NCBI GenBank assembly: GCA_963709175.1
Contig: CAVPVK010000007.1
Location: 1,550,001-1,614,000 of the forward strand
Reading direction: 5' to 3'
Source of the DNA: JANXQG01 sp963709175
Lineage (GTDB): Bacteria > Planctomycetota > Planctomycetia > Pirellulales > Thermoguttaceae
Length of the DNA stretch: 64,000 nt
Shown: positions 38,349 to 46,703 of the stretch, piece by piece
How the letters are laid out: each line of letters opens with the position of its first letter
How positions within the stretch are numbered: the first letter of the stretch is position 1
Notes under the pieces: generated by a model
What the model was told of the DNA's origin: nothing
Database searches by the model: none
The model's input: only the letters and a program-made list of their open reading frames with translations
Made by a program: the position numbers and the translations under genes

Positions 38349-39734
38349 TCACATGTACGTGTAACCCACCGGCGACGCGTCTTGTGCCGCTTCGATCACG
38401 GCATTGGCAATGCGGTCAAACAACTGCTGCGCGCCGCGATAGCCGACGTGCAGCAGGCGCGGGCCGTCGATACGGTCATGCACGGGGAAGCCGACCCGCA
38501 CCAGCGGCACGCCGAGCTTTCGCGACATGGTAAAGCCTTTGCTGTTGCCCACCAGCAAATCTGGCTTGAGGGCCGCAGCGCGTTCCTCCATCTCGGCGAA
38601 ATCGACGCCCTCCAGCACGGCAACGTGACAATCGTTGGCCGGATCGAGTTCGGCAATCCGCTGGCGAAGGCGGCCGGTCTTGGCGCCCGATCCGCAGAGC
38701 ACCGGCTCCACGCCGATCTCCATGAGGAACGAGGCTATAGCGGCCACGAGGTCCTGCTCGCCGTAGACCACCGCCCGCTTGCCGAACACGTACTTATGGG
38801 CGTCGACATAGGCGTCAATCAACCGTCCCCGTTCGGCCGCATGCTGCTCGGGGCAACGGCGGCCTGTGACAGCCTCCAGGGCCTCGATGAAACTATCGGT
38901 CTGGACCGCGCCGACCGGCAGAGGAATCGCGTACAGCGGTACGCCGAAGCGCTCTTTGAGCAGGGTGCCGGCTGTCTTGCGGGGATCGGCCGTCGAGCCG
39001 AACTCGATTGTGGCCTGTGCCCGACCCATGCGGCGGATGGTTTCCAGGGGCACGCCGCCCTCCGGAATCCGCTTGTACTCACTCCAGATCGGGCCGTCGA
39101 GCGTATCGCTGTAGTCGGAAAGCACGATTGGCTCGACGCCGAAATCGCAGAGGATGCCTTTCAAATAGCGGAGATCAGCAGGCGAGACGATGCCGGGCAG
39201 CAGGTTGACGGAGTTCTCTCGCGGGCCGCCCGCGGCGAAGGCATCAACGATCGACCGAACAGCGGCTTGAAAGCCCTCAGCGTGGGTGCCGGCGTAACTG
39301 GGCGTAGAAACGTGAACAATCTCCGGCAGTGGACCAGTGGCCGCGGCGCGGATTTCCCGCAAGTGGTAAGGGACGTCCTCGCCGATCGTCTCGGCCAGGC
39401 AGGTCGTGGCAATGCCAATCACGCGAGGCGCGTACTGCCGGATGACGTTCTCCAGTCCCTGGCGGAGATTCTCGCGGCCGCCGAAGACGGTCGTCGCCTC
39501 GGCGAAGTTCGAGCAGGCGATGTCGATCGGCTCCTTGAAATGGCTGATCATGTAGCGGCGAATGTAGGTGGAGCAACCCTGCGAGCCGTGCAAGAAGGAA
39601 ATGGCCCCCTCGATGCCGCGGAAAGCCAGGCATGCGCCCAGCGGTGCGCAGACCTTGCAGGCGTTGCGCGACGCCGTTTTCGGCAGCGGCGCTTCAATAA
39701 CGGGCAGTGTGGGAAGAGTGTTGGGGGCGATCAT
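38349..39734 (-). CDS. nifN: Nitrogenase FeMo-co scaffold subunit NifN
   Basis: 461 residues of the nitrogenase component 1 family. It has 'CKVCAPLGACLAFRGIEGA', 'HGSQGCSTYIRRYM', 'SNFAEATTVFGGRENL' and 'GIATTCLAETIGEDVP', the NifK-like features of NifN. With NifE it forms the E2N2 scaffold on which NifB-co matures to FeMo-co. Its ATG overlaps the nifE stop (ATGA), so the two are translationally coupled. Confidence 0.9.
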   Translation of the reverse strand: MIAPNTLPTLPVIEAPLPKTASRNACKVCAPLGACLAFRGIEGAISFLHGSQGCSTYIRRYMISHFKEPIDIACSNFAEATTVFGGRENLRQGLENVIRQYAPRVIGIATTCLAETIGEDVPYHLREIRAAATGPLPEIVHVSTPSYAGTHAEGFQAAVRSIVDAFAAGGPRENSVNLLPGIVSPADLRYLKGILCDFGVEPIVLSDYSDTLDGPIWSEYKRIPEGGVPLETIRRMGRAQATIEFGSTADPRKTAGTLLKERFGVPLYAIPLPVGAVQTDSFIEALEAVTGRRCPEQHAAERGRLIDAYVDAHKYVFGKRAVVYGEQDLVAAIASFLMEIGVEPVLCGSGAKTGRLRQRIAELDPANDCHVAVLEGVDFAEMEERAAALKPDLLVGNSKGFTMSRKLGVPLVRVGFPVHDRIDGPRLLHVGYRGAQQLFDRIANAVIEAAQDASPVGYTYM

Positions 39735-41119
39735 GATGTCGTTGTTTGCGATGGGGGCAGGGGGTGGTCAACCACCGGCGCCGGTCGTTTCCTGGGCACC
39801 AGCTTCCACACCGGCGATTGGACCGATCGATAAACCTCGCGGGCGAAGTTCAACATGCCTTCGAAGCCCGCCAGGGCCTCCTTCCGCTCGTGGTTGTGGT
39901 CGCAGAAACCGATGCCCAGCTTGAAGGCGATTGGCCGCTCTTTCACGCCGCCGATGAACAGGTCCACGCCTTTTTCCTGGACAAACCGCGAAAGCTCCAG
40001 GGGGTTGGTGTCGTCAACGAGGATCGTGCCTTCGTCGCACAATTCACCCAACAACTTGTAATCCTCTTTGTTGCCGGTCTGCGAACCGACCAGCACCGTC
40101 TGCATGCCCAGCGTCCGTAGCGAGCGGACGAGGGAAAACGCCTTGAAGGCCCCGCCCGTGTAGACCGCTGCCCGGCGGCCGGAGAGGGCCTCGCGGTGAC
40201 GCCGCAGTTCCGGCATGATGCGGGCGACCTCGTCGCGAACCAGCTCGCGGGCGGCGGCGATCATGGCCGAGTCGCCAAAGAATTCGGCCACCTCGTACAA
40301 GGCCCGCGACATGTCCTCGATGCCGAAGTAGGAGACATGGCGATAGGGAATGCCGTATTTCTCCTCCATATCCTTGGCCAGGTGGACCATCGAGCCGGAA
40401 CACTGCACCACGTTGAGGGCGGCACCGTGGGCTCGGCGAATGTCGTCCACGCGACCGTCGCCGGTGATCGTGGCGACAACGTCGACCCCCATCCGCTTGT
40501 AATAATCGCGGATCATCCACGTTTCACCCGCCAGGTTGAAATCGCCGAGAATGTTGATGCTGTGTCGGCTGATACCCTCCGTGGAGCCGGTGCCGATGAG
40601 CTTGCCGATGGCGTCGCACGCCGCACGGTAGCCGTCCTTCTTGGTTCCCTTGAATCCTTCCGAATGGACGGGCAGCACGGGGATCTTTTTCTCCGCCTGA
40701 ACGCGGCGGCAAACGGCCTCCACGTCGTCGCCAATCACGCCCACGATGCACGTCGAGTAGATAAAAGCCGCCTTCGGCGCGTAATAGTCGATCAATTCGA
40801 TGAGCGAGCGGTAGAGCTTGTCCGCCCCGCCGAAGATCACGTCCTTCTCCTGCAGGTCCGTGCAGAAGCTCTGCCGGTGCAACTCCGGGCCGGAGGAGAG
40901 CGATCCGCGAATATCCCAGGTGTACGACGCGCAGCCGATCGGGCCATGGACGATGTGCAGGGCGTCGGCGATGGGGTAGAGCACCACCCGCGACCCGCAA
41001 AAAACGCAGGCCCGCTGGCTCACCGCGCCCGCCAGGCTGGGCTTGTTACAGGCCATATTGACGGGCTGTTGCCCCGTCTCGTGAACCTGTGCTTTTCGGC
41101 CTTCAAGGATTTCGATCAT
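39731..41119 (-). CDS. nifE: Nitrogenase FeMo-co scaffold subunit NifE
   Basis: 462 residues from ATG 41119. 'RACVFCGSRVVLYPIADALH', 'VHGPIGCASYTWDIRG', 'CIVGVIGDDVEAVC' and 'LNVVQCSGSMVHLAKDME' are NifD-like motifs adapted to NifE. It pairs with NifN, whose start overlaps its stop. An in-frame ATG at 41155 lies next to the nifK stop and is less likely. Confidence 0.9.
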   Translation of the reverse strand: MIEILEGRKAQVHETGQQPVNMACNKPSLAGAVSQRACVFCGSRVVLYPIADALHIVHGPIGCASYTWDIRGSLSSGPELHRQSFCTDLQEKDVIFGGADKLYRSLIELIDYYAPKAAFIYSTCIVGVIGDDVEAVCRRVQAEKKIPVLPVHSEGFKGTKKDGYRAACDAIGKLIGTGSTEGISRHSINILGDFNLAGETWMIRDYYKRMGVDVVATITGDGRVDDIRRAHGAALNVVQCSGSMVHLAKDMEEKYGIPYRHVSYFGIEDMSRALYEVAEFFGDSAMIAAARELVRDEVARIMPELRRHREALSGRRAAVYTGGAFKAFSLVRSLRTLGMQTVLVGSQTGNKEDYKLLGELCDEGTILVDDTNPLELSRFVQEKGVDLFIGGVKERPIAFKLGIGFCDHNHERKEALAGFEGMLNFAREVYRSVQSPVWKLVPRKRPAPVVDHPLPPSQTTTS

Positions 41120-41157
41120 AAAGATGCTTTCATTTTGGAGTGCGGCGCACTCCAAAT

Positions 41158-42540
41158 TTACATCGTCAACTCAAAACTTTCTTCCTTTGCCTCGCGGTCC
41201 TGCTCGTCCATTAGCGCGGCGAGGATCTTCTCCAAGAGCCGCATGCCGCCCACGTATCCGACCGTGGGAAAATACGAATGGCCGATGCGATCGAGGATGG
41301 GAAAACCGTGACGCACCAGGGGGATGTTCTCGTCGCGGGCGATGTACTTGCCGTAGGTGTTGCCGATGAGTAAATCCACCGGTTCCTGCTTGATCCACTG
41401 GTGCATGAGGAACATGTCGGCGTTGGCGCCCTGGCGGACCTTGGCCTCCGGCACTCGGCCCGCCAGGGCACTCTCGATTCGTTTCTCAAAAGCCTTGCCG
41501 GGCGTGCCGGTGACGATATACACCGGCCGCATATCGAGATCGGCGAGGAACTCCACCAGCGACACCAATTGATCCGGATCGCCCCACAAGGCGACGCGCT
41601 TGCGGTAGAAGTACTGGTGCATGTCGGTGATAATGTCCATCAACTGGCCGCGATCCTCGACGATCGAAGCGGGAATCGGCGTGCGGGCCAACTTGCGGAG
41701 GGCGTTCACAAAGCGGTCGGTTGCCCGCAGGCCAATCGGCAGTTCCAGGCTCTCGTAGGGAACATGGAAGCGGCTGTCGAGCTCCTTGGCCGCCGACTCG
41801 GAGCCCGTCGGGCCCAGCGCCACCGTTGCCTGGCTGGCCGCCGTCCTCTCGAGCTCCTCGACCGTCACGCCGCCCTTGGGATAGAAGACGTGTTTGCCGG
41901 TCTGCGGGGCATCGAGCACGGCGGAGGTATCGGGGAAGAGAATGGAATTGAGGCCCATGGTGCTCAGCAGGCGCTTGATCTCGCGCATGTCGCCCGGCTC
42001 CACCCAGCCGGGAATGACATTGATTGCCTTGGTCCGCTTCTCGGCCTTCTCGGCGAAGTAGGTGACCATCCCCTTGACCATGTTGGAGAAGCCGGTCACG
42101 TGCGAGCCCACGTAGCTCGGCGTGTTGGCGTGAACAACTCGCTTCCCGGCGGGGATCTTGCCCTCGTCGCGGGCCTTGGCGATGATCTGCGGAATGTCGT
42201 CGCCGATCGTCTCCGAGAGGCACGTCGTGTGAACGGCAATCACGTCGGGGTTGTAGACCGTGAATATCGTGGAAATGGCCTGGAGCAGATTGGCCTGGCC
42301 GCCGAACACCGAGGAGCCTTCCGTAAACGAGCTGGTGGCTGCCATCACCGGTTCTTTGTAGTGCCGCGTGAGCGTGCTGCGGTGATACGAGCAGCAACCC
42401 TGAGAGCCGTGGCTGTGCGGCAGGCAATTATGAATGCCCAGGGCCGCGTACATGGCGCCGATCGGCTGACAAGTCTTAGCCGGATTGACCGTCAACGCCT
42501 CGCGCTCGGCAACGTTGGAATTGGTGTGTCGTAAGAGCAT
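41158..42540 (-). CDS. nifK: Nitrogenase molybdenum-iron protein beta chain
   Basis: 460 residues, without the long N-terminal extension of proteobacterial NifK. P-cluster region: 'KTCQPIGAMYAALGIHNCLP', 'HSHGSQGCCSYHRS', and 'CLSETIGDDIPQII'; Ser-containing 'SSFTEGSSVFGGQANL'. The short form fits the NifI-regulated nitrogenases of anaerobes. It follows nifD after a 123-base gap with a strong hairpin. Confidence 0.92.
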   Translation of the reverse strand: MLLRHTNSNVAEREALTVNPAKTCQPIGAMYAALGIHNCLPHSHGSQGCCSYHRSTLTRHYKEPVMAATSSFTEGSSVFGGQANLLQAISTIFTVYNPDVIAVHTTCLSETIGDDIPQIIAKARDEGKIPAGKRVVHANTPSYVGSHVTGFSNMVKGMVTYFAEKAEKRTKAINVIPGWVEPGDMREIKRLLSTMGLNSILFPDTSAVLDAPQTGKHVFYPKGGVTVEELERTAASQATVALGPTGSESAAKELDSRFHVPYESLELPIGLRATDRFVNALRKLARTPIPASIVEDRGQLMDIITDMHQYFYRKRVALWGDPDQLVSLVEFLADLDMRPVYIVTGTPGKAFEKRIESALAGRVPEAKVRQGANADMFLMHQWIKQEPVDLLIGNTYGKYIARDENIPLVRHGFPILDRIGHSYFPTVGYVGGMRLLEKILAALMDEQDREAKEESFELTM

Positions 42541-42586
42541 CTATGATATTCCTGGAGCGGGTAAAAGTTTTAAGTTGCGGGCCCCT

Positions 42587-42644
42587 GAGCTCTGTACGTC
42601 AGGCTCGGGCACCATGCACCCATGGTCGGCCAGACGTACAGCTC
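42587..42644 (-). promoter_or_regulatory. Stem-loop between nifD and nifK
   Basis: GAGCTCTGTACGTC (from 42587) pairs with GACGTACAGCTC (to 42644) apart from a two-base bulge, and the loop itself contains ACCATG…CATGGT. The structure lies wholly within the nifD-nifK gap. It could stabilise or process the message and set NifD:NifK ratio; that is inference from position. Confidence 0.5.
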
Positions 42645-42663
42645 GCCGGTCCCACACCAAGGC

Positions 42664-44335
42664 TTAACTGGCGACGGGCATTGGGGTGTGCGATCCGTTG
42701 ACCCTGCCGCGCACGTAGGTGGCTTCCAACCGGGGGCGGGTTTCTTTTTCCCATGGCGGCTCGATGAACGACCAGACCTTGGTGTTGACCATCTGGTCGA
42801 TGTCGCGGTAGAAGTTGATTGCACCCCGAAATCCGGCGTAAGGGCCGCCGTAGTCGTAGCTGTGAAGCTGCTTGCTGGGGATCCCCATCTTCTGGATGCA
42901 GAACTTCTCCTTGATGCCGGCACAGAACACATCGGGCTTGTAGATCTCGATCAGCCGCTCGGCCTCATGGTGGCTGATGTCGTCGACCACGAGCGTTCCG
43001 GACATCATCTCGGCCATCATCCCTTCGTAGTCGTTGAACTCCATGCCCTCGGCCGCTCTGCGCCATTTCCTCGTCGCTGAGGCGGGGGCGATACCGCTCG
43101 GGATCGGGATCGACGTGCAACTCTTCAATATTCCGGCTGTCGGCGTCGATCTTGATGGTCGGCAGCACGCGGCGGCCTTCGTAGTCGTCGCGGTGGGCGA
43201 ACTCGTAGCCGGCGGCCACCGTCTCCATGCCGATCTCGCGGAAGAGATCCTGGTAGTGGTGGGCCCGGCTGCCGCCCACGAAGAGCATCGCCGTCTTGCC
43301 CTGGCAGCGGCTGCGGATGTCGCCGCGGACTTTCTCGACTTCCACCATCTCCGCGGCAATCACACGTTCGACCTGGGCGAGCAGGTCCGCATCTTCGAAG
43401 TACTCGGCGATCTTGCGGAGCGACTTGGCAGAACTCTCGGCGCCGATGAAGTTCACCTTGAACCACGGCACGCCAAACCGCTTCTGGATCATGTCGGCCA
43501 CGTAGTTGATGGAACGGTGGCACATCACCACGTTCAGATCGGCCGTGTGGGCGTTCTCGAATTTGGCCATTGTCGAATTGCCGCTGAAGGTGGCCATGAG
43601 ATTGATGCCACAGTCTTCGAACAGTTTTTCCAGCACGAAGGCATCGCCGCCGATGTTGTACTCGCCCAGCATGGTCACGTTGAACTTGCCCTTGGGCGGC
43701 GTGTCGTCCAGGCCAATGACGTGCTTGAACAGGCCGTTGTTGGCAATGTGGTGGCCGGCCGACTGGCTCACGCCGCGGTAGCCCTCGCAACTGAAGGCGA
43801 AGACGTTGATGCCGAGCTTCTCCTTCATTTCGCGGGCCACGGCGTGCACGTCGTCGCCGATCAAACCGACCGGGCAGGTCGAAAAGACGGCTATCGCCTT
43901 GGGATGGAATATGTCAAACGCCTCCTGGATCGCCTGGCGGAGCCGCTTCACTCCGCCGAAGACGATGTCTTCCTCCTGCATGTCGGTCGAGAAGCAATAG
44001 GGGATGAAGTTCTCGTCGGAGTCGGTGGGCGGCTTGGTCTGGTTGCGGCGGGTGAGCCACGAATAAAAGCCGCAGCCGATCGGGCCGTGCGTGATGTTGA
44101 TGATGTCGCGGGTGGGCCCCAGCACCACGCCCTTGCAGCCCGCATAGGTGCAGCCGCGCTGCGTAATGATGCCGGGGATGGTACGGACGTTGGAGGTGAC
44201 CACGGGTATCTCGGTCTCCGTCCCGCCGTTGTTGACGACCATCTGGCTCGCCCGTTTTCGGGCGACCTTGGTCGGATAGGCCTTCAGCAGGTCGTCGCGG
44301 ACCTCTTGGGCGTTTAGATTGGTGGATTGGGTCAT
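42664..44335 (-). CDS. nifD: Nitrogenase molybdenum-iron protein alpha chain (one frameshift)
   Basis: Repaired length about 556 codons from ATG 44335. P-cluster motifs 'RGCTYAGCKGVVLGP', 'HGPIGCGFYSW', 'CPVGLIGDDVHAV'; FeMo-co Cys in 'LNVVMCHRSINYV' and His in 'SKQLHSYDYGGPYAGF'. Near 43,055 the frame breaks: 'LSDEEMAQ' must continue as 'AAEGMEFNDYEGMM' in the next frame, one base missing in CAGAGCGGCC. All active-site residues are present on the two sides of the break, so an assembly indel is more likely than a dead gene. Confidence 0.9.
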
Positions 44336-44364
44336 GGGGATATTCCTGGGTTGACAATTCCGGT

Positions 44365-44387
44365 CCCCTCTCCCGCAGGGAGAGGGG
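44365..44387 (-). promoter_or_regulatory. Perfect stem-loop between nifI2 and nifD
   Basis: CCCCTCTCCC-GCA-GGGAGAGGGG, ten G/C-rich pairs with a three-base loop, five bases past the nifI2 stop and 30 bases before nifD. It can act as a partial terminator or as a 3'-end stabiliser for the nifH-I1-I2 part of the message, giving more NifH than NifDK. The CCCTCTCCC…GGGAGAGGG motif is also a known dispersed bacterial repeat, so it may simply be a REP-like insertion. Confidence 0.6.
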
Positions 44388-44391
44388 AGTC

Positions 44392-44778
44392 TCAATCGAC
44401 GGTTTCATCGAGCGCGGCGTCATCGCGCTCGCCGGTGCGGACGCGATACGCCTCTCGCACCGGAAGGACGAAAATCTTGCCATCGCCCGCGTTGCCCGTG
44501 CTGTTGACGGAGATAATCGTCTTGACAATCACGGGAACGACCTTGTCGGGCACGACGATCGTGAGCAGCCGCTTGGGCACGAGTTTGGGGCCGGGTGAGA
44601 GTTGGCTGATGGCCTCTTCGTAGCCAGCCGCCGCTCCTTGGAGCAGGCGAAAGTCGACGTTGCCTTTCCCTCGGCCGACCACCTTGCGAGCGGTGAACGA
44701 AGCCACTCCGGCGTCGACCAGGGCCTGCTTCGTCTCGTTCATCTTGTTCATGCGAATGATCGCGAGAACTTCTTTCAT
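44392..44778 (-). CDS. nifI2: PII-like nitrogenase regulator NifI2
   Basis: 128 residues of the GlnB family: 'KEVLAIIRMNKMNETKQAL', 'TARKVVGRGKGNVDF', then an insertion in the T-loop region ('GAAAGYEEAISQLSPGP') and 'LLTIVVPDKVVPVIVKTII', 'NAGDGKIFVLPV'. The longer T-loop is typical of NifI2. NifI1 and NifI2 form a complex that binds and blocks the MoFe protein when 2-oxoglutarate is low, i.e. after ammonium addition. ATG 44778 has AAGGAAG upstream. Confidence 0.88.
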   Translation of the reverse strand: MKEVLAIIRMNKMNETKQALVDAGVASFTARKVVGRGKGNVDFRLLQGAAAGYEEAISQLSPGPKLVPKRLLTIVVPDKVVPVIVKTIISVNSTGNAGDGKIFVLPVREAYRVRTGERDDAALDETVD

Positions 44779-44805
44779 TGGAGAGGCTTCCTTATACGGT
44801 GGATG

Positions 44806-44848
44806 GACTTGGTCTTGGGACTTCGAACTTAGGGCTTGAGGCTAGGGC
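44806..44848. repeat. Degenerate AAG-type heptamer repeat in the nifI1-nifI2 gap
   Basis: The 70-base gap between nifI1 and nifI2 consists largely of GGTCTTGGGACTT…AGGGCTTGAGG-type units, a decayed relative of the arrays at 7986-8080 and 25936-25978. Confidence 0.45.
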
Positions 44849-45217
44849 CTACACGGGTTCCGCCACGGGGACGGGGATCGGGGCGGGGTTTTCGACCTCT
44901 TTCAATCCCGAGCTGACCGTGTAGACCTCCTCCACTGGGGTGACGAAGATCTTGCCGTCGCCGAAGGCGCCTTTGTGGCCCGTGCGGGCGGCCTGCATGA
45001 TGACCTTGATGACGTAGTCCTTGTCGCTGTCACGAACGACCGTGAAGATCAATTCTTTGGGCAGCTCGTCGTAGGTCACCTCGCCGACCTTCATGCCGCG
45101 CTGCTTGCCGCGGCCGTAAACGTCCATCTTCGTCACGGCGGGAAAACCGGCGTCCATCAGGGCGGCCAGCACGTCGTCGGTCTTCTCCGGCCGGATAATT
45201 GCACGAATCATAAGCAT
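44849..45217 (-). CDS. nifI1: PII-like nitrogenase regulator NifI1
   Basis: 122 residues. 'MIRAIIRPEKTDDVLAALM', 'TKMDVYGRGKQRGMKVGEV', 'ELPKELIFTVVRDSDKDYV' and 'GAFGDGKIFVTPVEEVYTV' match NifI1, with a shorter T-loop than NifI2 and a Pro-rich tail. AAAGGAAAC before ATG 45217 is a good ribosome binding site. It sits 15 bases after nifH, the conserved position in nifH-I1-I2-D-K operons. Confidence 0.9.
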   Translation of the reverse strand: MLMIRAIIRPEKTDDVLAALMDAGFPAVTKMDVYGRGKQRGMKVGEVTYDELPKELIFTVVRDSDKDYVIKVIMQAARTGHKGAFGDGKIFVTPVEEVYTVSSGLKEVENPAPIPVPVAEPV

Positions 45218-45232
45218 GGCTTGTTTCCTTTC

Positions 45233-46060
45233 TCAAACGCCGACCAGGCCGAATTCCATCAGGAGCGATTCCAACTCGGCAATTGTGAGTGGCTTGGGGA
45301 TCACGAACATCCGGTTGTTGTCGATTGCCCGGGCAAGCTTTCGGTACTCGTCGGCCTGCGGGCAGGTGGCATCCCATTCGATGACCGTTTTCTTGTTGAT
45401 CTCCGCCCGCTGCACGTCGTTGTCGCGGGGAATGAAATGGATCATTTGCGTGCCAATTTTCTTGGCGAGCTCCTCGATCATTTCCCGCTCGTTGTCCACC
45501 TTGCGGCTGTTGCAAATCAAGCCACCCAGGCGGACGCCGCCCGCCTCGGCATACTTGAGAATGCCCTTGCAGATGTTGTTGGCGGCATACATGGCCATCA
45601 TCTCGCCGGAGCAGACGATATAGATTTCTTCGGCCTTGCCTTCGCGGATCGGCATGGCGAAACCGCCGCATACCACGTCGCCCAGCACGTCGTAGAAGAC
45701 GTAGTCGGTGCCGGTGCCTGGACCATAGGCGTTGAGTTGCTCCAGGAGATTGATCGACGTTATGATGCCGCGTCCCGCGCAGCCCACGCCCGGCTCGGGC
45801 CCGCCGGACTCGGTACAGCGGGTATGACTGAACCCGTCGCGACAGATGTCGTCGAGCTCGACATCCTCGCCTTCATCGCGAAGCGTGTCGAGCACGGTTC
45901 TCTGGGCCAGGCCGCCGAGGAGCAAGCGGGTTGAGTCGGCCTTGGGATCACAACCGACCACCATCACCTTGCGGCCCATTTCGGCTAGTGCGGCGACCGT
46001 ATTCTGCGTGGTCGTCGACTTGCCGATGCCGCCTTTACCATAGATAGCAATCTTTCGCAT
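45233..46060 (-). CDS. nifH: Nitrogenase iron protein
   Basis: 275 residues, full length. P-loop 'YGKGGIGKSTTTQN', 'VVGCDPKADSTRL', [4Fe-4S] ligands in 'GVGCAGRGIITSI' and 'YDVLGDVVCGGFAMPIR', and 'CNSRKVDNEREMIEELA'. The Arg in GCAGRG is the residue ADP-ribosylated by DraT in some bacteria. It hydrolyses ATP and passes electrons to NifDK. It is first in the operon, with a sigma-54 promoter 53 bases upstream. The sequence type (with NifI genes following) fits anaerobe-like nif groups; placement needs a tree. Confidence 0.96.
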   Translation of the reverse strand: MRKIAIYGKGGIGKSTTTQNTVAALAEMGRKVMVVGCDPKADSTRLLLGGLAQRTVLDTLRDEGEDVELDDICRDGFSHTRCTESGGPEPGVGCAGRGIITSINLLEQLNAYGPGTGTDYVFYDVLGDVVCGGFAMPIREGKAEEIYIVCSGEMMAMYAANNICKGILKYAEAGGVRLGGLICNSRKVDNEREMIEELAKKIGTQMIHFIPRDNDVQRAEINKKTVIEWDATCPQADEYRKLARAIDNNRMFVIPKPLTIAELESLLMEFGLVGV

Positions 46061-46112
46061 GGGGTTTCCTTATCGTGAATCTTGGAACGTGAGCTAACGG
46101 TTGGCCCTGACA

Positions 46113-46128
46113 AGCAACGCGTGTGCCA
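46113..46128 (-). promoter_or_regulatory. Sigma-54 (-24/-12) promoter of the nif operon
   Basis: On the minus strand TGGCACACGCGTTGCT matches the TGGCAC-N5-TTGCW consensus at every fixed position. It lies 53 bases upstream of the nifH ATG, giving a leader of about 40 bases. RpoN-dependent expression needs an enhancer-binding activator; no nifA gene is in the window. Confidence 0.85.
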
Positions 46129-46218
46129 GACGTTCACGAATGTCAGAAATGCTGGGAAACCGGCTGAAAGAGCTAATTTGCCGCCGCGGATGTCGATTTC
46201 GACGAGAATGCTCGCGCG

Positions 46219-46239
46219 ACAAATGTGTAGCACATTTGT
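46219..46239. promoter_or_regulatory. 21-bp palindrome upstream of the nif promoter
   Basis: ACAAATGTG-TAG-CACATTTGT, nine-base perfect arms, centred about 105 bases upstream of the -12 element. This is the usual distance for an enhancer (UAS). It is not the TGT-N10-ACA site of proteobacterial NifA, which I could not find here, so another activator or repressor may bind. Confidence 0.55.
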
Positions 46240-46371
46240 TGTTGCGAACCGCCCACACAGACTCACATTACCAACGAAGTGACGATGAAATCGGCCGACT
46301 TTTCACGGTGTGAAAAATTTGTCACTGAAAACGGCTGAATATCCAAACATGTCAAAATTAGTCGCAGGCAT

Positions 46372-46512
46372 TTATGCGAAAATCATGACGTGGAGCTTTC
46401 CGGACTGTTTTGCAATGTGCTTGAACTCCATCATCAGCTTCCGGGAACTTTTGCTCTTGATGTACTGCATGACCTTACTGGGCGACAGGTTCGGCGGCCA
46501 CGACACGATCCT
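46372..46512 (-). pseudogene. IS200/IS605 TnpA fragment
   Basis: One frame reads 'SWPPNLSPSKVMQYIKSKSS' then 'RKLMMEFKHIAKQSGK', the characteristic region of IS200/IS605 HUH transposases just after the HUH motif. The N-terminal catalytic His pair is replaced by unrelated sequence, the catalytic Tyr region is absent and a stop follows at 46372. Only about 45 residues survive. It lies upstream of the nif promoter on the same strand. Confidence 0.65.
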
Positions 46513-46612
46513 GGGAGAGCCATGGCACTTGCCTGAGATGGAAGTGACTCAAGTCGTAGGCCAGCACGGCCCGGAACCCGACGACGGGGGCGACAGCTTC
46601 CAAATCACCAAA

Positions 46613-46680
46613 TCGTGAGCGAAGGACTTCAGTCCGTAGCTCACGATTATCCGGCGAACCCACCGCCTTTCAGGCGGTGG
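46613..46680. mobile_element. IS605-like terminal hairpins
   Basis: Two stems: TCGTGAGC-GAA-GGACT-TC-AGTCC-GTA-GCTCACGA (46613-46646, nested) and CCACCGCC-TTTCA-GGCGGTGG (46660-46680). The second, followed by TGGTTTA, is the typical subterminal hairpin of IS200/IS605 ends. Together with the TnpA fragment this marks an old insertion between nifH and the PDZ gene. Confidence 0.6.
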
Positions 46681-46703
46681 TGGTTTAGCTATTGTTTATT
46701 ACC

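Noticed and set aside
38382..44317. Long plus-strand frames opposite nifN, nifE, nifK and nifD
   Set aside because: They mirror the nif genes codon by codon and lack ribosome binding sites.
46219..46239. Classical NifA site
   Set aside because: The palindrome does not contain TGT-N10-ACA and no such site was found in 46130-46300.
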